The notes under the pieces: generated by a model
The model's input: the letters and a program-made list of their open reading frames with translations, nothing else
Database searches by the model: none
What the model was told of the DNA's origin: nothing
Shown: positions 14,577-23,053 of the stretch, in pieces
Layout of the letters: the number at the start of each line of letters is the position of its first letter
Numbering within the stretch: position 1 is the stretch's first letter
Made by a program: the position numbers and the translations under genes
NCBI GenBank assembly: GCA_043821115.1
Contig: JBDRDD010000029.1
Coordinates: 1-36,371, forward strand
DNA: 36,371 nucleotides
DNA from: JBDRDD01 sp043821115
Lineage (GTDB): Bacteria; CAYTYR01; UBA6262; DAOVJB01
Direction of reading: 5' to 3'

Positions 14577-15590
14577 TTGCTGATTCTAGGTATTGAAACT
14601 TCCTGCGATGAAACCGCGTGCGCTGTAATAGAAGATAATAAGCGCATTCTGTCAAATGTCATCTCTTCACAGATAAAAATACACAAGAAATTTGGCGGTA
14701 TTGTGCCTGAGCTTGCTTCCCGCAGTCACCTGGAAATGGTAAATATAACAATTGAGGAGGCTTTGAAGAAGGCTGGAGTAAGTTTGGATGAAATAGGTCT
14801 TATAGCTGTAACCCACGGGCCCGGGCTAAAAGGATCGCTTCTAATAGGCATATCCTGTGCGAAGGCTATAGGGTATGCAAAGAACATTCCTCTTATTGGG
14901 ATAAGTCATCTCGAGGGTCATATATATGCAAATTTCCTTGAGCATAAGAGACTGAAGCCGCCTTTTCTAGCACTTGTTATTTCAGGGGGGCATACAGAGC
15001 TTATAATTGTAAAGAAACACGGTAAATATAAGGTACTGGGAAGAACAAGAGATGATGCGATAGGAGAGGCTTATGATAAGATATCTAAATTTCTGGGTTT
15101 GGGTTATCCCGGTGGGCCTGTGATAGATAAGCTCTCAAAAGAAGGCAATCCCCGCGCTGTCCGCTTTACCAGGCCTTATCTTAAAGGGACTTGGGATTTC
15201 AGCTTCAGCGGAATAAAAACGGCTGTCGTTAATCATGTGAAGAATAACCCTTCGCTTACGCGCAAGAAAAAAATAGATATTGTTACATCTTTCCAGGAAG
15301 CGGTCGTTGAAGTTCTGGTGAACAAGACCGTTGAGGCAGCAAAAGAGAATAAGATCAAGACCATTGTATTAGGTGGGGGTGTTGCATCTAACTCTGCACT
15401 TAGAGAATTGTTTGAGAAATGCACTAAGCAGGAGAAGTTGAAAGTTTATTATCCAAGCAGGGTTTTATGTACGGATAACGCCGCGATGATAGCGTGCACG
15501 GCGTATTACAAGGTCAAGGCGTCTAAAAATCTGTTGAAAACGTCACAGGTTATGAGCTTGCAGGCTCAACCTAACCTGGGATTAACATAA
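14577..15590 (+). CDS. tsaD: tRNA N6-adenosine threonylcarbamoyltransferase
   Basis: This 337-residue protein probably starts at TTG 14577, with GAGGG upstream and the family N-terminus LILGIETSCDET directly following. Metal ligands are His111 and His115 (SHLEGHIYAN) and Asp300 (CTDNAAM). Further TsaD motifs are GPGLKGSLL, SGGHTEL, DAIGEAYDK and GGGVASN. The enzyme transfers the threonylcarbamoyl group to A37 of tRNAs reading ANN codons, working with TsaB, TsaC and TsaE, which are not in the window. The gene sits inside the envelope operon, 30 bases after the deacetylase gene and 13 bases before the transporter gene. Confidence 0.95.
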   Translation: MLILGIETSCDETACAVIEDNKRILSNVISSQIKIHKKFGGIVPELASRSHLEMVNITIEEALKKAGVSLDEIGLIAVTHGPGLKGSLLIGISCAKAIGYAKNIPLIGISHLEGHIYANFLEHKRLKPPFLALVISGGHTELIIVKKHGKYKVLGRTRDDAIGEAYDKISKFLGLGYPGGPVIDKLSKEGNPRAVRFTRPYLKGTWDFSFSGIKTAVVNHVKNNPSLTRKKKIDIVTSFQEAVVEVLVNKTVEAAKENKIKTIVLGGGVASNSALRELFEKCTKQEKLKVYYPSRVLCTDNAAMIACTAYYKVKASKNLLKTSQVMSLQAQPNLGLT

Positions 15591-15603
15591 AGGAGAAATA
15601 TTA

Positions 15604-17232
15604 ATGGCTAAGGACCTTATTTTCGGTATACTCGGTGGTCTGGGATTATTTATTTACGGCATTCATCTTATGGGGGAGGGTTTACAGAAAGCCGCTGGCG
15701 ACCAGATGAGGAAAATCCTTGGCGCTCTGACGGGAAAGCCTTTGAGAGGCTTGCTTGTCGGGGCGGGTGTTACCGCGCTTATACAGAGCAGCAGCGCAAC
15801 CACGGTTATGACCATCGGTTTTGTCAATGCGGGTCTTATGACTCTGACACAAGCAATAGGCGTCATTTTCGGAGCCAATGTCGGTACCACTATTACGGGC
15901 CAGCTCATAGCTTTTAAGCTTACCAATTATGCCTTGCCGATAATAGGTGTCGGTATGGCGATGAACCTTTTTGCCAAGACAAAGAAGATGAAACACATAG
16001 GGCAGTTTTTGCTTGGTTTCGGTATACTGTTCTTAGGGCTTAAGGTGATGACAGGCGTGGTAAAGCCGTTCGGGGCGAGTGAGACTGCGAGGAATCTTTT
16101 TGTCAATTTCAGTAAAAACCCTATACTTGGTGTCATCACGGGTATGCTTGTCACTTTTATCGCCCAGTCAAGCAGCGTGACAGTTGGCCTTGTGCTTGCG
16201 CTCGCGTCCGTTGGTCTTATTGACTTGAGTGCGGCAATACCACTGATTCTCGGTGATAACATAGGCACCTGTATAACCGCTATGCTTGCCTCTATTGGAA
16301 CTTCTATCTCAGCAAGAAGGGCCGCCGTAGCTCACATGATGTTCAACGTTCTTGGAACGGTCGTGGTACTCATATTGCTTCCTTACTACCAGGTTCTTAT
16401 CGCGAAAACCTCTACTGAGATCATGAGACAGTGTGCTAACGCCCACACTATATTTAATGTCATGAACGCGCTGATATTCCTGCCTTTCACCCATCTTTTC
16501 GCAAAACTCATAGTGAAGATTGTTCCCGGTGAGGATGTTGTTATTGAAGCAGGTCCCAAATACCTGGAGAAACACTTGCTCGAGACGCCCGTACTGGCGC
16601 TTGAGGCTGTCATGAAGGAGATAGTAAGGACACTGGAGCTTACCAGGAAGATGGTAAACCAGGCCATGGAGGGTTTCTTTAACAGCGATCTCAAGGTACT
16701 GGATAAAGTGGACCGCGGGGAAGATGCTGTGGATGATCTGAGGCTGGCCATAACAGATTATCTGGTTGAACTCATGCAGAGGGAGCTTACGGCTGAGCAG
16801 TCAAAGAAGATTCCCGCACTCATCCATGTCATAAATGACGTTGAACGTATAGGTGACCATGCCGAGAATCTAAAGGATCTTGCGGAACGAAAGATTGGGG
16901 AGAAAATGCCTTTTTCAGATTTTGCAATAGGCGAACTTCACGAGATTCACGGTAAGATAGATTTGATGTGCGAATCAACCATCCAGGCGCTTGAAACAAA
17001 TGATATTGCATCTGCTGAAACAACGGTAGAGCGTGAGAAGGAAATAAACTCTATGAGGAACAAGTTCAAGCAGAACCACATAAAACGCCTTGATTCCGGG
17101 CTGTGCAAAGTGCTCTCAGGCGTGATATTCCTTGATATGGTAAGCAATTTTGAGAAGATAGGCGACCATCTAAATAACATAGGGCAGGCTGTCATGTATC
17201 CTCTCCAGTGGGAATTAACCGAGCATGTCTAA
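15604..17232 (+). CDS. Na+/phosphate cotransporter with C-terminal PhoU domain
   Basis: This 542-residue protein starts at ATG 15604 after AAGGAG. Two inverted transporter repeats each carry the family signature QSSS (Gln61 and Gln188), with GANVGTT (90-96) and GDNIGTC after them, typical of the NptA/PNaS family. About eight to ten hydrophobic segments fill residues 1-310. The C-terminal part (about 340-535) is a helical PhoU-like domain with the family DxxERIGDH pattern and a second EKIGDHLNN segment. It probably imports phosphate with sodium, with the PhoU domain regulating transport. Its link to the neighbouring envelope genes is not obvious. Confidence 0.92.
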   Translation: MAKDLIFGILGGLGLFIYGIHLMGEGLQKAAGDQMRKILGALTGKPLRGLLVGAGVTALIQSSSATTVMTIGFVNAGLMTLTQAIGVIFGANVGTTITGQLIAFKLTNYALPIIGVGMAMNLFAKTKKMKHIGQFLLGFGILFLGLKVMTGVVKPFGASETARNLFVNFSKNPILGVITGMLVTFIAQSSSVTVGLVLALASVGLIDLSAAIPLILGDNIGTCITAMLASIGTSISARRAAVAHMMFNVLGTVVVLILLPYYQVLIAKTSTEIMRQCANAHTIFNVMNALIFLPFTHLFAKLIVKIVPGEDVVIEAGPKYLEKHLLETPVLALEAVMKEIVRTLELTRKMVNQAMEGFFNSDLKVLDKVDRGEDAVDDLRLAITDYLVELMQRELTAEQSKKIPALIHVINDVERIGDHAENLKDLAERKIGEKMPFSDFAIGELHEIHGKIDLMCESTIQALETNDIASAETTVEREKEINSMRNKFKQNHIKRLDSGLCKVLSGVIFLDMVSNFEKIGDHLNNIGQAVMYPLQWELTEHV

Positions 17233-17241
17233 GGAGAAAAT

Positions 17242-18642
17242 ATGTTCAATGAAGATTTTTTGGCGGATGTAATAAAAGAGGCCCTTAACAACGGCGGTGA
17301 TTTCGCTGATGTTTTTGTGGAATATTCCGAAGTTAATTCAATATCATGCGAGGAAGACAAGATAGAACAGGTGTTAAGCGGCCTTGATGCAGGAGCCGGG
17401 CTTAGGATCATCAGGGGAGAAGAAGTGCTATATGGATCTACTAATGATCTCTCGCAAGAAGGCCTGCTGACTCTGGCAAAAGAATTAAGCGCAACAAGGG
17501 CTCCCCAGAAAAAACCGAAAGCCCCGGTTTTTACAAGGGATGAATCACTTATATTTGTGTCCAAGAGTATGTTGCCTGTCTTGAGAAGTCCGGCAACAGT
17601 TGCAATAAGGCAGAAGATAGACCTTGTTAACAGCGCAAATAGTGTCGCCAGGAAATTCGACTCCAGGATTACACAGGTATCAGTGGATTACGCTGACAAG
17701 ATAAAAAACATCGAGATAATGAACTCTTTCGGTCTTTACAAGCAGGAACGCCGTGTTTACACGGTGTTTACGGTTCACACGGTTGCAGAGAAAAAAGGTC
17801 TTATGCAGACAGGATACAAGCTCATAGGAGGGCTGGAGGGCTTTGAACTCTTCGATGAGTATAATGTAAATGATGTTGCTGCCAAATCAGCGGATATAGC
17901 GGTAAGAATGCTCTCGGCCAAAAAAGCCCCAACCGGAAGGATGCCTGTCATCCTCGCCAGTGAGGCAGGCGGTACGATGATACATGAGGCCATCGGTCAC
18001 AGTCTGGAAGCCGACCTTGTGCAGAAGGGGATATCGCAGTATAGCGGCAAACTGGGGGAGAAGGTGGCATCTGAGCTTATAACCGTCATCGATGATGCTA
18101 CACTTCCGAAGAAAAGAGGGTCCTTTGCCATAGATGATGAGGGTACTCCCGCACAGCGCACAGTACTTGTTGAGAAGGGAGTATTGCAGAACTACCTCTA
18201 TGATCAGTATACGGCCAGGAAAGATAAGAGAGTATCAACCGGTAACGGCCGCAGGGAATCCTACCGTTTTAAGCCCATACCAAGGATGAGCAATACATAC
18301 ATAGCTTCGGGGAAACAGAAACCCGATGATATTATAAGCTCAATAGACACGGGGCTTTATGTGAAGAAGATGGGCGGAGGCCAGGTAAATACAACTAATG
18401 GTGATTTCGTGTTCGAGGTTTCAGAGGGGTATGAGGTTAAAAAGGGTAAAATAGGGTCACTTGTAAGAGGAGCGACGCTCATAGGTAACGGGCCTAATAT
18501 ACTTAAGCTCATAGATATGGTGGGAAATGATTTAGATTTTGACATGGGGACCTGCGGTAAGGACGGACAGCATGTACCTGTAGGAGACGGGCAGCCCACG
18601 GTTAGGATAAAGGAGATAACAGTAGGAGGGACAGGGTCCTAA
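17242..18642 (+). CDS. tldD: TldD/PmbA-family metalloprotease
   Basis: This 466-residue protein starts at ATG 17242 with AAGGAG eight bases upstream. The metal site is HEAIGH (248-253), followed by SLEAD, as in TldD rather than the inactive partner TldE/PmbA. Other TldD landmarks are GSFAIDDEGTPAQ, a C-terminal cysteine in GTCGKDGQ, and IKEITVGG at the end. TldD with TldE cleaves unfolded peptides such as modified-peptide precursors, and acts on DNA gyrase inhibitors in E. coli. No partner gene follows here: the next element is the promoter of a PorV-like gene. It is the last gene of the long operon. Confidence 0.92.
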   Translation: MFNEDFLADVIKEALNNGGDFADVFVEYSEVNSISCEEDKIEQVLSGLDAGAGLRIIRGEEVLYGSTNDLSQEGLLTLAKELSATRAPQKKPKAPVFTRDESLIFVSKSMLPVLRSPATVAIRQKIDLVNSANSVARKFDSRITQVSVDYADKIKNIEIMNSFGLYKQERRVYTVFTVHTVAEKKGLMQTGYKLIGGLEGFELFDEYNVNDVAAKSADIAVRMLSAKKAPTGRMPVILASEAGGTMIHEAIGHSLEADLVQKGISQYSGKLGEKVASELITVIDDATLPKKRGSFAIDDEGTPAQRTVLVEKGVLQNYLYDQYTARKDKRVSTGNGRRESYRFKPIPRMSNTYIASGKQKPDDIISSIDTGLYVKKMGGGQVNTTNGDFVFEVSEGYEVKKGKIGSLVRGATLIGNGPNILKLIDMVGNDLDFDMGTCGKDGQHVPVGDGQPTVRIKEITVGGTGS

Positions 18643-18646
18643 TTTA

Positions 18647-18675
18647 TTGACATGATGGTATTTATATGGTAAAAT
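18647..18675 (+). promoter_or_regulatory. Promoter of the first PorV-like gene
   Basis: TTGACA (18647-18652) and TAAAAT (18670-18675) are 17 bases apart and end 45 bases before the start codon. It begins five bases after the tldD stop. Confidence 0.7.
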
Positions 18676-18702
18676 TATAGTAACAAATACCGTATAAATA
18701 CC
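18657..18702 (+). promoter_or_regulatory. Inverted repeat spanning the PorV promoter (possible operator)
   Basis: GGTATTTATA (18657-18666) and TATAAATACC (18693-18702) are perfect inverted copies 26 bases apart. The left arm lies between the -35 and -10 boxes and the right arm lies in the early transcribed leader. This layout would suit a looping or dimeric repressor, or an RNA hairpin at the transcript start. No T-run follows. Confidence 0.4.
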
Positions 18703-18720
18703 TTTAGTTAAGGAAAAACC

Positions 18721-19659
18721 ATGAAAAAACTCAGTACATTTATTACTATCGTTACTTTAATACTTTGGGTATCGCATGCTCATGCTGAGAACAGCGGAGC
18801 TGCGTTCTTAAGGCTCGGAGTTGGGGCGAGACCGATAGGTATGGGAAGTGCATTTGTAGCGATTGCAAATGACGCAAATGCCGTGTTCTGGAACCCCGGG
18901 GGGCTAAGCCAGATAAAGACACAAGAGATAAGCGCGATGCATACGGAGTGGCTTGCTGATATAAACTATGATTACGTGGGATATATACATCCCTTTGGCA
19001 AGAATGCTGTTGGGCTCAGCATGATATATTTGTGCACGGGAGACCTTGATAAGAGAAGCGCCACGGGCGCTGATCTCGGGAGTTTTGAGGCATATGACGG
19101 AGCCTTTGCACTATCATACGCCAGAAAGATAAGTTCTGTCCTACATATGGGCATGAACATAAAGCTCATACAGCAGAAGATAGAGGAAGAGACAGCGGAA
19201 GGATTTGCTATTGACATAGGGCAGGTATACAGCCTTCCAATGACAGGGCTTAGTTTCGGATTGGCGGTTCAGAATATAGGTCCGGATATGAAATTTGTAC
19301 AGGACCCGTTCAAACTGCCTCTTACGGTTGTCGGCGGAGTAGGCTACAGTATGCTAGGTGTAATAACTGTCGGTGTTGACGTAAAACACCTGGTTGTTGA
19401 TGAGAAAACAAGTATTAGCTTCGGGACGGAGTATAGCCCTGTAGGAGTACTTTCTTTAAGAGCCGGATATCTTGCGAGGATTCTAAAGACAGGCAATGAT
19501 ACCGGTGATATTGCGGGAATAGAAAGTGATTTGGGAGGGCTTACTGGATTGGGTGCCGGCATGGGGTTCAGGCTGGGGCCGGCTTCTGTTGATTATGCCT
19601 TTGTCCCTTACGGGGACCTCGGCAACACCCACAGGATATCATTTCTTGCCAAGTTTTGA
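18721..19659 (+). CDS. PorV/PorQ-family outer-membrane beta-barrel protein (copy 1)
   Basis: This 312-residue protein starts at ATG 18721 with AAGGA six bases upstream. A signal peptide occupies 1-22, with likely cleavage after AHA. The mature N-terminus has the PorV/UPF0164 signature GVGARPIGMGSAFVA followed by FWNPGGL. The rest alternates amphipathic strands and Gly-rich turns and ends in a terminal aromatic (LAKF), as expected for an outer-membrane barrel of the FadL/PorV type. In type IX secretion PorV carries cargo to the outer surface; related proteins in other phyla have unknown cargo. It stands alone between its own promoter and a bidirectional terminator. Two paralogues lie at 23054 and 27886. 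Confidence 0.82.
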   Translation: MKKLSTFITIVTLILWVSHAHAENSGAAFLRLGVGARPIGMGSAFVAIANDANAVFWNPGGLSQIKTQEISAMHTEWLADINYDYVGYIHPFGKNAVGLSMIYLCTGDLDKRSATGADLGSFEAYDGAFALSYARKISSVLHMGMNIKLIQQKIEEETAEGFAIDIGQVYSLPMTGLSFGLAVQNIGPDMKFVQDPFKLPLTVVGGVGYSMLGVITVGVDVKHLVVDEKTSISFGTEYSPVGVLSLRAGYLARILKTGNDTGDIAGIESDLGGLTGLGAGMGFRLGPASVDYAFVPYGDLGNTHRISFLAKF

Positions 19660-19684
19660 TCTTATTTCAGATTTTAGGACATAA

Positions 19685-19714
19685 AAAAAGCCTGGTAGTT
19701 TTACCAGGCTTTTT
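19685..19714 (+). terminator. Bidirectional terminator between PorV and ROK genes
   Basis: GCCTGGTA (19690-19697) pairs with TACCAGGC (19702-19709) around a GTTT loop. An A-run precedes and a T-run follows, so it works on both strands for the two convergent genes. Confidence 0.9.
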
Positions 19715-19729
19715 GCTTTGAGTTATATT

Positions 19730-20698
19730 TTATGTAAGTGTTTTAAGAGAATACATTCCGGCTCCAATTATGCCCGCCTCGTCCTTGAATTTACCCGTTA
19801 CTATTTTTACAGTATCAAAAGCGTATTTAAGACTATACTGTCTTGCGGTACCGATGGTAGGGGTGAGTATAAGATTCCCTGCCTGTGCCACCCCACCGGA
19901 AATTATTACCATCTCCGGATTGAGCAGGTTTATCAGGTTGGCTATCCCGACTCCCAGGAATTTGGCTGTTTCCTCTATTATAGCGGACGCAAGGGCATCG
20001 CCTTTTTCGGCGGCATCTGTTATCATCTTGGCCGTTATTTTACTCGTGTCATTATATGTCATGTCCATGAGAATGGTTTTATTGCCTTTTTCGATTGCCG
20101 ACACGGTCCTTGCTACTATGGCTGTGGCAGAGGCATATGCCTCAAGGCATCCATAGCTCCCGCATGAGCACTGAGGGCCTTCCATGCTTATGTTCATGTG
20201 GCCTATCTCGGCTGCATAATTACCAGGGCCCCTGAATATTTTACCATCGAATATTATTCCCCCGCCTATACCTGTTCCGAGTGTCAGGCAGACCAGGTTC
20301 TTTACTCCCTTGCCTGCACCGCAGTAGAACTCACCCAGAGTGACCATGTTAGCGTCGTTATCTATTACAGCCGGGAGGTTAAATTTCTTTTCTATATCTT
20401 TCTTAAAGGGGATGCCTTCCCATCCGGGGAGATTTTTGGCTCCTCCCTTAACTCCGCCCAGTTCATTGTCGGCCAGTCCTGGTGTACCTATTCCTATACT
20501 AACGATATTTTTGTTCTGTGTGTTTTTTGATATGATGTCGGATATGGATGAGAGTATATTCTTGAGGACTACCTGCCCGCCCCTTTGGGCTTCTGTCAGG
20601 CGGGATATTTTAACTATCACGTTTCCGTCGGAGTCAATAATGCCTGCTTTTATGTTCGTTCCACCCAGATCAACCCCTATTGCTAGCTTTTTTTTCAT
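19730..20698 (-). CDS. ROK-family sugar kinase (glucokinase-like)
   Basis: This is the only minus-strand gene. It encodes 322 residues, with AAGGA seven bases before its ATG. The N-terminal phosphate loop is GVDLGGTNIKAG (8-19). Mid-protein motifs are VIDNDANM, then GTGIGGGI. The ROK zinc cluster follows as a His within EIGHMN and a CSCGSYGCLEAYAS cysteine run. A C-terminal ISGG segment completes the ATP-binding fold. ROK kinases phosphorylate glucose, mannose, N-acetylglucosamine or similar sugars with ATP. The absence of an N-terminal helix-turn-helix argues for kinase rather than repressor. It may phosphorylate sugars released by the glycosidases of this region (inference). Confidence 0.9.
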   Translation of the reverse strand: MKKKLAIGVDLGGTNIKAGIIDSDGNVIVKISRLTEAQRGGQVVLKNILSSISDIISKNTQNKNIVSIGIGTPGLADNELGGVKGGAKNLPGWEGIPFKKDIEKKFNLPAVIDNDANMVTLGEFYCGAGKGVKNLVCLTLGTGIGGGIIFDGKIFRGPGNYAAEIGHMNISMEGPQCSCGSYGCLEAYASATAIVARTVSAIEKGNKTILMDMTYNDTSKITAKMITDAAEKGDALASAIIEETAKFLGVGIANLINLLNPEMVIISGGVAQAGNLILTPTIGTARQYSLKYAFDTVKIVTGKFKDEAGIIGAGMYSLKTLT

Positions 20699-20709
20699 GA
20701 TTTATTTCC

Positions 20710-20739
20710 TTGTAATTGAAAGTAATTATATTATATAAT
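20710..20739 (+). promoter_or_regulatory. Possible promoter of the glycosidase-PorV transcript
   Basis: TTGTAA (20710-20715) and TATAAT (20734-20739) are 18 bases apart on the + strand. The -10 elements of this and the divergent ROK promoter overlap, so the two directions may compete. Confidence 0.5.
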
Positions 20740-20758
20740 AAAAAGACCCCAAGGTCAA
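20730..20758 (-). promoter_or_regulatory. Promoter of the ROK kinase gene
   Basis: On the minus strand, TTGACC (20758-20753) and TATAAT (20735-20730) are 17 bases apart and lie 31 bases upstream of the start codon. Confidence 0.75.
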
Positions 20759-20799
20759 GTTTTTATTTGTTTACAATGGGAGACAGAAGGGTAGTACAT

Positions 20800-23049
20800 A
20801 TGAGAAAAAAAATAACAGGGGTTATTTTTTTATCTATAGCACTGCTTTGTGTTTTTGGCGCGGAACTCCGGGCAGCTCCATCCATTAACTCTGTAGCGGA
20901 GAACAGCGATCCGGTAGGAGCCTATGAGAAGCTTGAGCTGACCGTTGGTCTTTCTGCCTCATATTCTAATGCATATAATCCCGATGAAGTAAGCCTATCA
21001 GCTGTATTTACCTCGCCAACAAGCGTTGTCTGGAACGTAAACGGTTTTTATGACGGCTCCAGCTGGCTTATCCGCTTTGCCGCCAATGAAACAGGTTCAT
21101 GGAGCTATATCATATCACTTACCGATTCAACAGGTACTGCTACAAGCAGTACCTACACTTTTACCTGCAGCAGTTCCTCCCATCACGGATGGCTCGAAGT
21201 TTCTCCCACAAATTCAAGATACCTTATACATGATGACGGCACATCCTTTTACGGCATAGGTCACTGCCGGGCATGGAATCCTGAAACGACTCCGCTTAGC
21301 ACGCTTGCAGCCTACGGCGGTAATTTCCTTGTATACTGGAACGGACCTCCATGGGAGAGGATGATAGAATCAAAGACGCAGGGCATAGGCCAGTACGATC
21401 AGGATGAGTGTGACTATATAGACAGTCTTGTTGGAACAGCGGAGACAAATGATGTTTATCTGGCTCTTGTAATTTGGCCCCACAATGCCTTGAGAGACGA
21501 AACACCATGGTCTGACGGTAAATGGACAAGCAACAATCCTTACAGCACTATCACATCCGCAGTGGAATTCTATACTGATGCCTCAAGCTGGAGCTATCAG
21601 CAAAAGCTCTATAGATATATTATAGCCAGATGGGGGTATTCCCGTGCCATAGGGGTCTGGGATATAGTCTGTGAGATTGATGGAACAGCAGGCTATGTTT
21701 CCGATAGAACGGCTGCGGAGACTTGGTGTTCGAATGTACAGTCATATTTTGATTCAAATGACCCGTTTGCTCACCTGACAGCCGGCTCCAAGTCAGGTGA
21801 TGTATACTGGGCTGCGGGATATAATATTTTCGACCTGCCCGAAATGCACACCTACAATGATAAAAGAGATGAAGACGAGATAGCGACAACCATTGCCACA
21901 AACACCAGGAGGATGTGGAATAATTTCACCAAGCCCAATTTCCACGGTGAGTTCGGTACCGATATGACATCTTCCCTCCAGCCCGAGCATTTCCACAATG
22001 CGATATGGGCGGGATTGGCTTCCGGGGCTGCCATAACCCCGCTTGACTGGAATGACGGCGGGGACTGGGGTGATCTGACGGCGGGGATGCTTAATCACAT
22101 GAGCTATTTCGCAGATTTTATAGATGGTGTGGATTTCGGGAACATATCACTTACCCCTGCTACTGTTTCTGCCGGGAGTTACGAAGTATGGGGAATGAGG
22201 ACAAATGACTATGCAATTGCTTGGGTACAGAGTACATCAGGCAACGTGGACTCGGAAACTTTCACTATATCAAATCTTAATGACCGCAATTACCAGCTCC
22301 AGTGGTACAATACATGGACGGGGGAGATCACGGCGATTAATAACGACGTGGCGAGTTCAGGCAACTCACTGAGTGATACCATACCGGCTGTAGGCAGGTC
22401 GGACATTGCATGCAAGATAATCGGTTCCTCGCCGCCTTCGGCTCCGGCTGCTCCCAGCGGCGATACTAGCGGAACATATGGGACAAGCTATACCTACTCT
22501 GTATCCACAACAGATAGTGACGGAGACCAGTTGAAATACACAATTGACTGGGGGGACGGGAATACGACAACATCAAGTCTTGTGGCTTCGGGCACTACTT
22601 TTGAAGCCTCTCATGCATGGAGCTACGGAGGAACATATGACGTTAAGGTCAGGGCACAGGATTCAAACGGCACAATTTCAGAATGGAGCTCTGAAACAGA
22701 GATGATTATAACAGGGCCAGCCCAGGCTGGAAGCACGGATAACCTTATCCTGAGGCAGAACTATCCCAATCCCTTTTATATCTCAGTTGATTCCGTGACA
22801 TCCATGCGCTACACACTTACCCGCAGAGCCAAAGTAACGATAAAAATCTATGACCTTTCCATGCGCCTGGTCAAAAGCCTCGTATCGGATGAATGGAAGG
22901 ATCCTGGTACTCATGAGGACAGCAGGTGGTCAGGAGATAATGATAACGGAAATGGTGTGGGGAGCGGTCTTTATTTTTATCATATAGAGGCTGAATTTGA
23001 AAGCGGTAGTACAAAAAGCAGTATAGGGAAGATGATGATGGTAAAATAG
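20800..23049 (+). CDS. Secreted multidomain glycosidase: DUF5060-like, GH5-like barrel, PKD, Por-type C-terminal domain
   Basis: The start is placed at ATG 20800 rather than 20716, because residues from here form a normal signal peptide (MRKKITGVIFLSIALL...), giving 749 residues. An Ig-like DUF5060-type domain fills about 25-120. A TIM-barrel glycosidase follows (about 128-520), with likely catalytic acids Glu292 (VCEIDG) and Glu384 (FHGEFG). A PKD domain (about 550-640) has the DWGDG motif. The last 100 residues begin LRQNYPNPF and continue with IKIYDLS, RWSGDN and GLYFYHI, typical of the T9SS type A sorting or FlgD-like Ig domain, ending MMMVK. It is probably exported and surface-attached or released. 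The substrate is not readable. A PorV-like gene follows after four bases, suggesting coupled export. Confidence 0.8.
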   Translation: MRKKITGVIFLSIALLCVFGAELRAAPSINSVAENSDPVGAYEKLELTVGLSASYSNAYNPDEVSLSAVFTSPTSVVWNVNGFYDGSSWLIRFAANETGSWSYIISLTDSTGTATSSTYTFTCSSSSHHGWLEVSPTNSRYLIHDDGTSFYGIGHCRAWNPETTPLSTLAAYGGNFLVYWNGPPWERMIESKTQGIGQYDQDECDYIDSLVGTAETNDVYLALVIWPHNALRDETPWSDGKWTSNNPYSTITSAVEFYTDASSWSYQQKLYRYIIARWGYSRAIGVWDIVCEIDGTAGYVSDRTAAETWCSNVQSYFDSNDPFAHLTAGSKSGDVYWAAGYNIFDLPEMHTYNDKRDEDEIATTIATNTRRMWNNFTKPNFHGEFGTDMTSSLQPEHFHNAIWAGLASGAAITPLDWNDGGDWGDLTAGMLNHMSYFADFIDGVDFGNISLTPATVSAGSYEVWGMRTNDYAIAWVQSTSGNVDSETFTISNLNDRNYQLQWYNTWTGEITAINNDVASSGNSLSDTIPAVGRSDIACKIIGSSPPSAPAAPSGDTSGTYGTSYTYSVSTTDSDGDQLKYTIDWGDGNTTTSSLVASGTTFEASHAWSYGGTYDVKVRAQDSNGTISEWSSETEMIITGPAQAGSTDNLILRQNYPNPFYISVDSVTSMRYTLTRRAKVTIKIYDLSMRLVKSLVSDEWKDPGTHEDSRWSGDNDNGNGVGSGLYFYHIEAEFESGSTKSSIGKMMMVK

Positions 23050-23053
23050 TAAA

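Noticed and set aside
20716..20799. Upstream in-frame ATG start for the secreted glycosidase at 20716
   Set aside because: It would place 28 polar and charged residues before a complete signal peptide and would lie within the divergent promoter region; ATG 20800 gives a normal export signal.
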